A stretch of DNA of 23,438 bases from Clostridiales bacterium UBA4039 (GTDB lineage: Bacteria > Bacillota > Clostridia > Lachnospirales > Vallitaleaceae), in the NCBI GenBank assembly GCA_002382805.1, contig DGAD01000010.1, positions 1 to 23,438 of the forward strand. The letters are read 5' to 3'. The notes below the pieces were generated by a model. That model made no database searches. It saw only the letters and a list, made by a program, of their open reading frames with translations, and was not told where the DNA came from. Within the stretch, counting starts at the first letter, position 1. Each line of letters starts with the position of its first letter. Below, piece after piece: positions 1-8,281 of the stretch. The translations under genes were made by a program, and so were the position numbers.

Positions 1-42
1 TGTCAGACTTGACACTACCAATATAAAAGGGGAGGAACACGA

Positions 43-567
43 ATGAAGTCTGTTGAAGTAAAGGTTGGAATTATCATGGGAAGCGACTCGGATTTGCCGA
101 TCATGTCCGAAGCTGCAAAGATTTTAGATGAACTACAGGTGAATTATGAACTTACGGTGGTTTCGGCTCACCGAACACCGGATCGGATGTATACTTATGC
201 AAAATCAGCGAGAGATAATGGCATCGATGTCATTATTGCAGGTGCTGGTGGAGCTGCGCACTTACCAGGAATGGTTGCATCTTTGACCTCAGTCCCTGTG
301 ATTGGGGTCCCGGTAAAAACCAAAACGATGTCTGGAATTGATTCTTTGTACTCAATTGTTCAGATGCCGCCGGGAATTCCGGTAGCAACTGTAGCCATTA
401 ATGGTGCAAAAAATGCAGGGATTTTAGCGGCCCAAATCGTATCCCTTAAAGACCCGATGATTGCAAACCGTATTGATACATATAAAAAACAGTTAGAAAC
501 AATGGTTGAAAACAAGGCAAAACGTTTAGAAGCATCTGGATATGATAACTATAATGCAATGATATAA
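43..567 (+). CDS. purE: PurE, N5-carboxyaminoimidazole ribonucleotide mutase
   Basis: Cytosolic enzyme of de novo purine synthesis that forms 4-carboxy-AIR. The 174-residue length is normal for stand-alone PurE. The family signatures are visible: GSDSD at 13-17 (phosphate binding), SAHRTP at 41-46 with the conserved His43, and [11 protein letters not shown] at 67-77. The stretch around residues 97-115 ([18 protein letters not shown]) resembles class I PurE, which uses N5-CAIR made by PurK; no purK is in the window, so the carboxylation route is unresolved. The ATG start follows a strong Shine-Dalgarno (AGGGGAGGA, 28-36). It is the first complete gene of the purine operon seen here; the promoter probably lies left of the window. 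Class I assignment is by resemblance, the PurE call itself is secure. Confidence 0.96.
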   Translation: MKSVEVKVGIIMGSDSDLPIMSEAAKILDELQVNYELTVVSAHRTPDRMYTYAKSARDNGIDVIIAGAGGAAHLPGMVASLTSVPVIGVPVKTKTMSGIDSLYSIVQMPPGIPVATVAINGAKNAGILAAQIVSLKDPMIANRIDTYKKQLETMVENKAKRLEASGYDNYNAMI

Positions 568-583
568 TTTATATGGAGGTCTC

Positions 584-1297
584 ATGGAAAAGAGAGAGCA
601 ATTATACGAAGGTAAAGCAAAAAAAGTGTTTAAAACAGACGATCCTAATTTGTTGATTGTCAGCTACAAAGATGATGCTACAGCATTTAATGGTGAGAAA
701 AAGGGAACCATTGAAGCAAAAGGTGTGGTTAATAATCGAGTGAGTAATCATATGATGTCGCTTTTAGAGCAAGAAGGAATAAAAACACATTATGTCAAGA
801 CATTAAATGATCGAGAGACTTTAGTTCGCAGTGTAAAGATTATTCCACTAGAAGTAATTATGCGAAATATAGCTGCCGGAAGTTTAAGCAAACGTCTTGG
901 ATTAGCAGAGGGAACAAAGCTAAATAGCCCGGTATTGGAGTTTTGCTACAAAAACGACGCACTCGGGGACCCAATGATAAATAACTATCACATCAAAGCG
1001 ATGAATCTTGCGACACAAGAGGAACTAGAGGTTATAGAGAAGATGGCTTTTGCCATTAATGCATTCATGATTAACCATTTCAAAACGGTTGGTATTGAGT
1101 TAATTGATTTTAAAATTGAGTTTGGTCGAACAAGTGATGGTGAAGTTATCCTTGCTGATGAAATCTCACCGGACACTTGCCGTTTTTGGGACAGTAAGAC
1201 CAATGAAAAACTCGATAAAGATCGATTCAGAAGAGATTTGGGTAATGTTGAACAAGCGTATCAAGAAGTGTTAAAACGCTTATTAGGTGAGCACTAA
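584..1297 (+). CDS. purC: PurC, SAICAR synthetase
   Basis: Phosphoribosylaminoimidazole-succinocarboxamide synthase: ATP-dependent joining of aspartate to CAIR, the step after PurE. The 237-residue length matches the bacterial single-domain enzyme. Diagnostic motifs are the N-terminal YEGKAKKVF (residues 8-16), the central [18 protein letters not shown] block (about 89-106) and [11 protein letters not shown] (about 193-203), followed by [12 protein letters not shown]. The start ATG lies 4 nt after GGAGG (575-579). The gene is 16 bp downstream of purE, and its TAA stop directly abuts the first possible ATG of purF, so the two are very likely translationally linked. Nothing unusual in length or key residues. 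Confidence 0.97.
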   Translation: MEKREQLYEGKAKKVFKTDDPNLLIVSYKDDATAFNGEKKGTIEAKGVVNNRVSNHMMSLLEQEGIKTHYVKTLNDRETLVRSVKIIPLEVIMRNIAAGSLSKRLGLAEGTKLNSPVLEFCYKNDALGDPMINNYHIKAMNLATQEELEVIEKMAFAINAFMINHFKTVGIELIDFKIEFGRTSDGEVILADEISPDTCRFWDSKTNEKLDKDRFRRDLGNVEQAYQEVLKRLLGEH

Positions 1298-2722
1298 ATG
1301 GAGGCTAAAACATTGATGGATGAACTGTTTTTAGACGATAAGTTAAATGAAGAATGTGGCGTCTTTGGCGTCTATAAAGATGGGGCGAACTTCGACCCGA
1401 CACGTCTGACATATTATGGACTTTTTGCACTGCAACACCGGGGACAAGAAAGTGCCGGGATCGCGGTAAACAACAATGGAACCATTCTTTATCGTAAAGA
1501 AATGGGGATGGTGACAGAGATTTTTGACGATGTCGTTTTGGAGTATCTCAAAGGGCACACGGCTATCGGTCATGTGCGCTATTCAACGGCAGGTGAAAGT
1601 TTAGCAGAGAATGCTCAACCATTAGTGATTAAATATACCAAAGGTCATATGGCATTAGCCCATAATGGGAACCTGACCAATGCAAAAAGATTACGTACAA
1701 GCCTTGAAGATCAAGGGACAATTTTTCAAACGACAACAGATTCTGAAGTGATTGCAGCATTATTATCGCGAGCACGTATTCGCTATAGCTCGATTGAAGA
1801 TGCGCTTGTAGATGTCATGCATGAAATCGAAGGTGCCTATGCGCTCCTTGTCATGACACCCCATAAACTGATTGCAGCAAGAGATCCCTTGGGAATGCGC
1901 CCTCTAGTTATAGGCAAAAAAGATGGGGCGTATGTATTTTCTTCTGAGTCCTGTGCATTTGATGCACTTGACATTGAACTGATACGAGACGTAAAAGCAG
2001 GAGAGATTGTTGTTGTGGATGAAAGCGGCATACGCTCTATCATGGTGGATAATGCAGCTGAAAAATCCGCTATGTGTAGTTTTGAATATATATATTTTGC
2101 ACGACCGGATAGTGTGATGGAAGGACTGGAAGTCTATACGTCAAGATACCGAGCAGGACAAGTATTGGCCAAGGAACATCCAGTGGAGGCTGATGTTGTG
2201 ATTGGTGTACCAGACTCAGGACTATCCGCAGCGCATGGTTATGCAGATGCATCAGGCATACCGATTGTTGATGGCTTTATGAAAAACCGTTATGTAGGGC
2301 GAACATTTATTCAACCGGATCAATCTTTACGTGAACTAGGTGTTCATCTAAAGCTTAACCCCATTCGCTCTCAAGTCGAAGGCAAGCGTGTGATTATGAT
2401 TGATGATTCGATTGTTCGAGGAACAACATCAAAACATATCGTACGTTTATTAAAAAAAGCGGGTGCAAAAGAGGTACATGTGCGTGTGAGCTCACCACCA
2501 GTGACCCACTCATGTTTTTATGGTATTGATACACCGGAACGTAAAAAACTTGTAGCTTCAACGCTTTCAATAGAAGAAATTGGTGCGTTGATTGAGGCGG
2601 ATACACTTGGATTTATTAGCGAGGCGGGACTTCGTACAACTCTTGAAGGAACCAAATGTGATTTTTGTACAGCATGTTTTAATGGAAAATATCCAACACG
2701 TATTGAGAATGAGGAGATATAA
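1298..2722 (+). CDS. purF: PurF, amidophosphoribosyltransferase (propeptide, 4Fe-4S type)
   Basis: Commits PRPP and glutamine to purine synthesis, giving phosphoribosylamine. The N-terminal Ntn-hydrolase glutaminase domain has its nucleophile in EECGVFGV (Cys20 counted from the first ATG); as in the Bacillus enzyme the preceding residues should be a propeptide that is cleaved off. The C-terminal PRPP site is [10 protein letters not shown] (about 368-377). Cysteines at 260 (in CSFEYIYF), 406 (in CFYGID) and 457/460 (CTAC) match the four [4Fe-4S] ligands known for Bacillus subtilis PurF, so this is the oxygen-sensitive iron-sulfur type. Start is ambiguous: ATG 1298 has AGGTGA 7 nt upstream, but GGAGG at 1300-1304 could instead serve TTG 1313 or ATG 1316, giving a propeptide of 13-14 instead of 19 residues. 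Predicted feedback inhibition by purine nucleotides is family knowledge. Confidence 0.97.
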   Translation: MEAKTLMDELFLDDKLNEECGVFGVYKDGANFDPTRLTYYGLFALQHRGQESAGIAVNNNGTILYRKEMGMVTEIFDDVVLEYLKGHTAIGHVRYSTAGESLAENAQPLVIKYTKGHMALAHNGNLTNAKRLRTSLEDQGTIFQTTTDSEVIAALLSRARIRYSSIEDALVDVMHEIEGAYALLVMTPHKLIAARDPLGMRPLVIGKKDGAYVFSSESCAFDALDIELIRDVKAGEIVVVDESGIRSIMVDNAAEKSAMCSFEYIYFARPDSVMEGLEVYTSRYRAGQVLAKEHPVEADVVIGVPDSGLSAAHGYADASGIPIVDGFMKNRYVGRTFIQPDQSLRELGVHLKLNPIRSQVEGKRVIMIDDSIVRGTTSKHIVRLLKKAGAKEVHVRVSSPPVTHSCFYGIDTPERKKLVASTLSIEEIGALIEADTLGFISEAGLRTTLEGTKCDFCTACFNGKYPTRIENEEI

Positions 2723-2724
2723 CA

Positions 2725-3744
2725 ATGAATTATAAAGAAGCTGGTGTTGATGTAGAAGCTGGATATAAAGCGGTAGAATTAATGAAAGAGCATGTAAAAA
2801 ACACACATCGAGATGGTGTGGTTGATGACATTGGAGGCTTTGGCGGATTGTTCTCTTTGGCAAAGTTCTCAATGGAAGAGCCGATTTTAGTATCGGGGAC
2901 AGACGGGGTTGGAACCAAGCTTAAGATAGCTTTTGATATGGACCGTCATGAGACCATTGGTATTGACTGTGTTGCTATGTGCGTTAATGATATTATTTGT
3001 TCAGGTGCAGAACCTTTGTTTTTTCTAGATTATATTGCTTGTGGTAAAAACTTTCCTGAAAAAATAGCAACAATCGTTAGTGGTATTGCAAAAGGTTGTC
3101 AGCAATCAGGTGCTGCACTCATTGGTGGAGAGACAGCAGAGATGCCAGGTTTTTATCCGGAAGACGAATATGACTTGGCGGGTTTTTCCGTAGGGATTGT
3201 GGATAAAAAAGAAGTGATTGATGGCTCGTCATTAGAAGCTGGAGACATATTGATTGGACTTCCTTCTTCAGGAATACACAGTAATGGGTATTCACTTGTT
3301 CGTAAACTGTTTGACCCGAATCCGGAAAAACTTTCTGTGCATATCGATGCACTAGGAACAACATTAGGGGAAGCTTTATTAGAACCTACAAAGATTTATG
3401 TCAATGCAGTTAAAGCGGCAAAAAAGGTTGCAAAAATTAAAGCAATTAGCCATATTACAGGTGGAGGATTTATCGAAAACATTCCGAGAATGTTAAAAGA
3501 TGCAACACATGCACAAGTCAAAAAAGGTTCATGGCCTGTACACCCAATCTTTACATTAATGCAAGACATGGGCAACTTATCAGATACAGATATGTATAAT
3601 ACATTTAATATGGGCATAGGAATGATTATGGTTGTCAAAGACGGCGATCAGCAAAAAGTCCTCGAAGCACTTGAAAGCATCGATGAAAAAGGATATATTA
3701 TAGGTAGTGTGATTGAAGGCGAAAAAGGAGTTTCATTATGCTAA
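2725..3744 (+). CDS. purM: PurM, AIR synthetase
   Basis: Phosphoribosylformylglycinamidine cyclo-ligase: closes the imidazole ring of AIR using ATP. At 339 residues it has normal length. Family motifs include the early [16 protein letters not shown] block (about 55-70), the GGETAEMPG loop at 134-142, and the glycine-rich [14 protein letters not shown] segment near residue 240. The ATG follows GAGGAGA (2711-2717), which lies inside the last codons of purF, only 2 bp after its stop. The 3' end overlaps purN by 7 bp, so it sits in the middle of a translationally coupled purF-purM-purN block. Confidence 0.97.
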   Translation: MNYKEAGVDVEAGYKAVELMKEHVKNTHRDGVVDDIGGFGGLFSLAKFSMEEPILVSGTDGVGTKLKIAFDMDRHETIGIDCVAMCVNDIICSGAEPLFFLDYIACGKNFPEKIATIVSGIAKGCQQSGAALIGGETAEMPGFYPEDEYDLAGFSVGIVDKKEVIDGSSLEAGDILIGLPSSGIHSNGYSLVRKLFDPNPEKLSVHIDALGTTLGEALLEPTKIYVNAVKAAKKVAKIKAISHITGGGFIENIPRMLKDATHAQVKKGSWPVHPIFTLMQDMGNLSDTDMYNTFNMGIGMIMVVKDGDQQKVLEALESIDEKGYIIGSVIEGEKGVSLC

Positions 3745-4343
3745 AAATTGCAGTGTTGGTATCCGGTGGTGGAACGAATCTGCAGGCTATTATTGACGCA
3801 ATTGAAGCCGGAGAAATTACAGATACAACCATTGAAGTGGTGATCAGTAATCGTAAAAATGCATACGCACTAGAGCGTGCACGCCAGCATGGAATCAAAA
3901 CACAATGCCTACGTCCAAAAGATTATGATGTGGCACAAGCATTTGCAGATGCACTGATTGACTGTCTACAAGAACATGAAGTGGAGCTTGTTGTCTTAGC
4001 AGGCTACCTTGTTATTTTACATGAAAAGGTGATCCGTCAATATAAAAACCGAATTATCAATGTCCATCCGTCATTGATTCCGGCATTTTCAGGGGATGGC
4101 TTTTATGGGCTTAAAGTGCATGAAGCAGCATTAGAACGTGGAGTGAAAGTCTCAGGAGCAACAGTTCATGTGGTTGATGAAATCACCGATCATGGTCCGA
4201 TTTTATATCAGCAATGTGTACCGGTTTATGCGAATGACACACCTAAGCTGTTACAAGAACGCATTATGGAAGAAGCGGAATGGAAGCTATTGCCAAAGGC
4301 TATTAATACTTTTGAAGAATGGTTTGATCGATTAAGTGAATAA
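3738..4343 (+). CDS. purN: PurN, glycinamide ribonucleotide formyltransferase
   Basis: Transfers a formyl group from 10-formyltetrahydrofolate to GAR. The 201-residue length fits the folate-dependent PurN family and not the ATP-grasp PurT type. The N-terminal [10 protein letters not shown] (9-18) binds GAR phosphate; the catalytic set is visible as Asn108 and His110 in [10 protein letters not shown] and Asp151 in ITDHGPIL, equivalent to the Asn-His-Asp trio of E. coli PurN. The ATG overlaps the end of purM by 7 bp, with AAAGGAG upstream at 3724-3730 inside purM. In many Firmicutes purH follows here; in this operon purD follows directly. Confidence 0.97.
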   Translation: MLKIAVLVSGGGTNLQAIIDAIEAGEITDTTIEVVISNRKNAYALERARQHGIKTQCLRPKDYDVAQAFADALIDCLQEHEVELVVLAGYLVILHEKVIRQYKNRIINVHPSLIPAFSGDGFYGLKVHEAALERGVKVSGATVHVVDEITDHGPILYQQCVPVYANDTPKLLQERIMEEAEWKLLPKAINTFEEWFDRLSE

Positions 4344-4360
4344 GTTAAGAAAGGTGATTT

Positions 4361-5623
4361 ATGAAAGTACTTGTTATTGGAAGTGGTGGAAGAGAACATG
4401 CAATCATATGGAAACTGCGACAAAATTCTCGAATTGATACAATCTATTGCGCGCCGGGCAATGGTGGAATTGGAGAGATTGCAACATGTGTAGATATACA
4501 GGCGACCGATGTTACGTCCCTTGTTGTCTTTGCTCAAAGTCATCAGATAGATTTAACTATTGTGGGTATGGATGATCCTTTGATGCTGGGAGTTGTTGAT
4601 GCGTTTGAGGCAAAAGGATTACGTGTTTTTGGACCGACAAAAAATGCGGCAATGCTTGAAGGAAGTAAGGTCTTTGCCAAAGATTTAATGAAGAAATATA
4701 ACATTCCAACTGCAGGCTATGAAGTTTTTGAACAAGCGGAAGAAGCGGAAAAGTATCTTGAAGCATGTCAATATCCGGTTGTCCTTAAGGCAGATGGATT
4801 AGCGTTAGGAAAAGGTGTATTGATATGTGAAAACCTCAATGAAGCGTTAAAAGGCATTAAGGATATTATGGTCGACAAAAAGTTCGGGGCAGCAGGGGAT
4901 CGACTTGTTGTGGAAGAATTTATTGAAGGACCTGAAGTATCTGTGCTGTCTTTTTGTGATGGAGAACATATTCTTCCAATGATTAGTGCCCAAGATCACA
5001 AACGTGCATTTGATAATGATGAAGGTTTAAACACTGGAGGAATGGGAACATTTTCTCCAAGTAAGTATTATACCCAAGATGTGCATGATTTTTGTACACA
5101 ACATATATATCAAAAAACATTGGATGCAATGAAAGCAGAAGGGCGTCCGTTCAAAGGAATTATTTTCTTTGGTCTTATGTTAACTAAAGATGGACCTAAA
5201 GTTTTAGAATATAATGCCAGATTTGGTGATCCTGAAGCTCAAGTTGTCTTGCCAAGGCTTAAGACGGATTTGGTGGATGTTGTTGAAGCGGCAATTGATG
5301 GTCGCCTTGATACGGTTGAACTTGAGTGGGATCCTCGTGCTACTGTCTGTGTGGTTCTAGCTTCAGGAGGCTACCCTGTAAGCTATCATAAAGGATATGA
5401 AATCTCAGGGCTAGAACAGCAAGCACAAAAAGACAATCTTATTGTTTTTCATGCGGGAACCAAAAAAGACAACGATAAATTTGTGACAAATGGTGGTCGC
5501 GTCCTTGGTTTGACGGCTTTTGGGCAAGATATTGAACAAGCTAGAGTGGTGGCTTATGAAGCTGTTTTGGAAGTAGACTTTACAGATAAACAATATCGTT
5601 CAGATATTGGTATTAAAAAGTAA
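4361..5623 (+). CDS. purD: PurD, glycinamide ribonucleotide synthetase
   Basis: ATP-grasp ligase joining phosphoribosylamine (the unstable PurF product) to glycine. Length of 420 is normal. Visible are the N-terminal GSGGREHAI (7-15), the ATP-grasp lysine/glycine loop ADGLALGKGV (about 145-154), GGMGTFSP (about 227-234) and the metal-binding LEYNARFGDPE (about 283-293). It begins 17 bp after purN behind AAAGGTGAT. It is the last gene of the purine operon; no GC-rich terminator hairpin was found after its TAA, and the next promoter starts 12 bp downstream, so read-through into the NERD gene is possible. Confidence 0.97.
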   Translation: MKVLVIGSGGREHAIIWKLRQNSRIDTIYCAPGNGGIGEIATCVDIQATDVTSLVVFAQSHQIDLTIVGMDDPLMLGVVDAFEAKGLRVFGPTKNAAMLEGSKVFAKDLMKKYNIPTAGYEVFEQAEEAEKYLEACQYPVVLKADGLALGKGVLICENLNEALKGIKDIMVDKKFGAAGDRLVVEEFIEGPEVSVLSFCDGEHILPMISAQDHKRAFDNDEGLNTGGMGTFSPSKYYTQDVHDFCTQHIYQKTLDAMKAEGRPFKGIIFFGLMLTKDGPKVLEYNARFGDPEAQVVLPRLKTDLVDVVEAAIDGRLDTVELEWDPRATVCVVLASGGYPVSYHKGYEISGLEQQAQKDNLIVFHAGTKKDNDKFVTNGGRVLGLTAFGQDIEQARVVAYEAVLEVDFTDKQYRSDIGIKK

Positions 5624-5634
5624 TGAATGATTTC

Positions 5635-5649
5635 TTGTCATAATGACAA
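5635..5649. promoter_or_regulatory. Palindrome TTGTCAT-A-ATGACAA, candidate operator over the -35 box
   Basis: Two perfect 7-bp arms around a single central base cover the -35 hexamer of the NERD-gene promoter and the start of its spacer. It is A+T rich and has no T-tract, so it is a poor terminator; a dimeric repressor site is the simpler reading. The binding protein is unknown. Confidence 0.45.
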
Positions 5650-5663
5650 TCCTCTTGTATAAT
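5635..5663 (+). promoter_or_regulatory. Sigma-A type promoter of the NERD gene
   Basis: TTGTCA (5635-5640) and a perfect TATAAT (5658-5663) are separated by 17 bp, an almost ideal housekeeping promoter. The predicted start point is near 5670, leaving a leader of about 40 nt. The -35 box is embedded in a palindrome (listed separately), so this promoter is probably controlled. Confidence 0.75.
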
Positions 5664-5709
5664 GAAAGATGATTGATATAAACGACACAAAAGAAAGTAG
5701 AGTTGTTGA

Positions 5710-6414
5710 ATGGCAGAAATAGTTAAGCGCTCAAATCATTTGCGCACGGACATTCGCAAGGCTTATGCAAAACTAAGTGGTGCTATGGCGTTGATTATCC
5801 TATCCGTCTTGGCTTTACAGCTTAGTTATTATCTCTCCCTCATTATCATCGGTGCCATGATTATATGGGTTATGATGATTATGAACCACATTGAGATATT
5901 AAAGTTTGGTCTTGAAGGCGAAAAAGAATCACTAGATTTATTAAGTAAATTACCCAAAAGTTATAAAGTGTTAAGCGATGTACATCTTATTGATGGGAAA
6001 AAATCAAGTCAGATAGACTTTGTCATTATTGGAACGAACGGTCTTTTTATTATGGAGAGCAAGCACATTATTGGTGAAATAAAAGGGCGAGAAGATGATA
6101 CATATATTCAAAAGATTAAAACCAGTCGAAGTGGAGATAAATACTATAAACGGATGTATAATCCAATTAAACAGATTAGTGGTCACAAAAAAGGGATGGA
6201 CATTTTCCTAAGAAAAAATGGCTTTTATCAAAAAGCGTTTCCAATTCTTTATTTTTCCAACGATTGTATTTTGAATATTGAAAGTCGTCATGTCAAGATT
6301 ATTAATGATCCAGTTTTAGTTATTGACTACATCAAACGTTATAATGAACAAGGGGTTTACTTACCACAGGAAGTACAAGAAAATATTGCAAATGCATTAA
6401 AACAATTAGATTAA
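5710..6414 (+). CDS. Membrane-anchored NERD-domain protein (nuclease-related)
   Basis: The first 60 residues hold a basic N-terminus and two hydrophobic segments (about 25-41 and 43-59), predicting a hairpin membrane anchor. Residues from about 65 on form a NERD domain: the GLEGE entry motif at 67-71, then SQIDFVIIG with Asp103 and FIMESKH with Glu116 and Lys118, the D...ExK pattern of PD-(D/E)XK nucleases. So the active-site residues are intact, but substrate and activity are unknown; NERD proteins have been suggested to act in DNA processing. With two closely spaced membrane segments the domain should be cytoplasmic. The ATG is preceded in frame by TGA, so no longer start exists; its Shine-Dalgarno (AGAAAGTAGAG region) is weak. 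The gene is monocistronic, between its own promoter and a strong terminator. Confidence 0.85.
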   Translation: MAEIVKRSNHLRTDIRKAYAKLSGAMALIILSVLALQLSYYLSLIIIGAMIIWVMMIMNHIEILKFGLEGEKESLDLLSKLPKSYKVLSDVHLIDGKKSSQIDFVIIGTNGLFIMESKHIIGEIKGREDDTYIQKIKTSRSGDKYYKRMYNPIKQISGHKKGMDIFLRKNGFYQKAFPILYFSNDCILNIESRHVKIINDPVLVIDYIKRYNEQGVYLPQEVQENIANALKQLD

Positions 6415-6416
6415 AC

Positions 6417-6450
6417 AAAGGGATGTCATACCAAATATGACATCCCTTTT
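6417..6450 (+). terminator. Intrinsic terminator after the NERD gene
   Basis: A perfect 14-bp stem (6417-6430 with 6436-6449) encloses a CCAAA loop and ends in CTTTT. It begins 3 bp after the NERD stop codon. The 5' arm starts AAAG, so it can function on both strands, but only plus-strand genes are nearby. Confidence 0.85.
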
Positions 6451-6458
6451 ACCATTCT

Positions 6459-6479
6459 TGACATTTAGTTATTATGTCA
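6459..6479. promoter_or_regulatory. Inverted repeat TGACAT-N9-ATGTCA upstream of the ABC operon
   Basis: Perfect 6-bp arms separated by 9 bp. The left arm overlaps a consensus TTGACA (6458-6463). A perfect TATAAT lies at 6486-6491, but the spacing between these boxes is 22 bp, too long for an unaided sigma-A promoter. Either another weaker -35 is used or a bound regulator compensates. Candidate operator/activator site for the ABC exporter operon. Confidence 0.4.
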
Positions 6480-6522
6480 GCACCTTATAATAGTTAAATG
6501 AGAAGTGATTAAAGAGTGCGAT

Positions 6523-6527
6523 GGAGG
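6523..6527 (+). promoter_or_regulatory. Shine-Dalgarno GGAGG that decides the ABC gene start
   Basis: GGAGG lies 5 nt before ATG 6533. An in-frame ATG at 6521 overlaps this ribosome binding site and has only a weak AAAGAG in front of it, so the downstream ATG is the better start. Confidence 0.7.
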
Positions 6528-6532
6528 TTAGT

Positions 6533-8281
6533 ATGTTAAAAGCGTTAAAAGAGTTGAATGTGTATATAAAACCATATAAGCGGTTATATATCATTGGTGG
6601 ATTAATTACCTTTATTTTTGCGTTGACAGCATTGGTCGATCCTTATGTGACAGGAATGATTATTGATGCGATTCTTAGTGACAATGATCAATCATTTGTT
6701 ATAAAAGGATCACTTATCATTATAGGTGTGACAATGTTTCGAACCGTATTTCGGTATCAATTTTTTATGAAATTTGAAGAACTGTCACAAAATATTGTCT
6801 ATCAGTTACGAAAAGATCTATATAAAAAACTCCAAAGTTTAGATTTTACTTTTTTTGATCGAACACCTAATGGACAAATCATGTCGAATATGACCGGAGA
6901 TATTGAAGCGATTCGTCACTTTTTTGCATGGATTACCCATGTGAGTTTGTTTCACGCAACCGTTTTTATCATTGCAATTATAGCCATGTTGGTGATTAAT
7001 CCGATGCTAACAGCACTATTAGTTGTCATTATCCCATTTATTGGAATCTTGTCATTGAAACTATCTCGGAGTGTAAAACCGACATTTGTCAACATACGGA
7101 CACAATTTTCAAGATTGAATACAGTTGTACAGGAAAATATCAGTGGAAATCGTGTGGTAAAAGCTTTTGCTAGAGAACCTTATGAAATTGAAAAGTTTCA
7201 AAAAGAAAATGTAGCTTTTATGGAACGAAATTTAGAATCAGCCAAAGTGTGGGAGACGTATCTTCCGGCGCTGGATGCCTTTGCAATTTTGTTTAATGTG
7301 ATTGTACTGTTTTTGGGAAGTATATTAATCCTTAGAGGACAAATGTCCATTGGGGAGTTGGTTGCTTTTAACCGCTTGCTTTGGATGATTAATAACCCGC
7401 TGCGTATGCTGGGATGGCTCATTAATGGATCACAAAATTTCTTGGCGTCCTATGAACGAGTACGTGAGCTTTTAAATGAAGAAAGCCGTATTATGCAAAA
7501 AGAAGTGCCAGTAAATAAAAAGGAAATTAAAGGCTACATTGAATTTAAAAATGTTTCTTTTCACTATGAGGATTTACCGGTTTTAGATGATGTAAGCTTT
7601 AGTGTTGAACCTGGACAAACGGTTGCATTATTAGGATCGACAGGCAGTGGAAAGACCACGTTGACTTCCTTGATATCTAGATTCTATGATGCGACAGCCG
7701 GTGAGATTTATATTGATAATCATCCGATAACGGATTATGATATTCAAACATTAAGAAGCAATATATCCATTGCGATGCAAGATATTTTTCTGTTTTCAGA
7801 TACGATTGAAGGCAATATTGCCTATGGTGTTCCAAAGGCAAGAAAAAAAGACATTCGTCTGGCATCAGAGATTGCAGGTGTTAATGAATTTATTTATCAG
7901 TTTGAAGAAGACTTTGATACGATTGTTGGAGAACGCGGTGTTGGGCTTTCAGGAGGTCAGCGACAGCGGATCGCCTTAGCACGGGCATTGATTCAAAATC
8001 CGTCAATTCTTATCCTTGATGATACAACATCAGCAGTTGATATGGAAACAGAGTATAAAATATTAACCGAATTAAAGAAAGTCAATGAAAAGCGGACGAC
8101 GTTTATCATTGCTCATCGGATCTCTTCGGTTAAAGATGCAGATATAATTTTGGTGATGGACAATGGCAAAGTCATTGAACGAGGAACCCATCAAGAATTA
8201 GTTGATCAAAAAGGCTACTATTATAATGTGTTCACACAGCAAATGGGTGAGTTTGATGACATGAGAAAGGTGGGCGCTTAG
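6533..8281 (+). CDS. ABC exporter half-transporter, degenerate-site subunit
   Basis: Membrane domain with six predicted helices (about residues 1-320) fused to one ATPase domain. Counting from ATG 6533 (582 residues), Walker A is GSTGSGKT at 368-375, the signature LSGGQ at 472-476, Walker B ends ILILDD with Asp496, and the H-loop His is 528. The residue after the Walker B Asp, normally the catalytic Glu, is Asp497 (DDTTSAVD). This substitution is typical of one subunit of heterodimeric exporters such as BmrC or TM287. A longer reading from ATG 6521 is possible, but GGAGG at 6523-6527 sits 5 nt before ATG 6533 and overlaps the upstream codon, so 6533 is preferred. It abuts the next gene, its probable partner. 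Substrate unknown; drug or lipid export is the family expectation. Confidence 0.93.
   Translation: MLKALKELNVYIKPYKRLYIIGGLITFIFALTALVDPYVTGMIIDAILSDNDQSFVIKGSLIIIGVTMFRTVFRYQFFMKFEELSQNIVYQLRKDLYKKLQSLDFTFFDRTPNGQIMSNMTGDIEAIRHFFAWITHVSLFHATVFIIAIIAMLVINPMLTALLVVIIPFIGILSLKLSRSVKPTFVNIRTQFSRLNTVVQENISGNRVVKAFAREPYEIEKFQKENVAFMERNLESAKVWETYLPALDAFAILFNVIVLFLGSILILRGQMSIGELVAFNRLLWMINNPLRMLGWLINGSQNFLASYERVRELLNEESRIMQKEVPVNKKEIKGYIEFKNVSFHYEDLPVLDDVSFSVEPGQTVALLGSTGSGKTTLTSLISRFYDATAGEIYIDNHPITDYDIQTLRSNISIAMQDIFLFSDTIEGNIAYGVPKARKKDIRLASEIAGVNEFIYQFEEDFDTIVGERGVGLSGGQRQRIALARALIQNPSILILDDTTSAVDMETEYKILTELKKVNEKRTTFIIAHRISSVKDADIILVMDNGKVIERGTHQELVDQKGYYYNVFTQQMGEFDDMRKVGA

Noticed and set aside
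9..27. TTGACA (9-14) and TATAAA (22-27) before purE as a promoter
   Set aside because: The spacing is only 7 bp, so they cannot act together; the purE promoter is probably left of the window.
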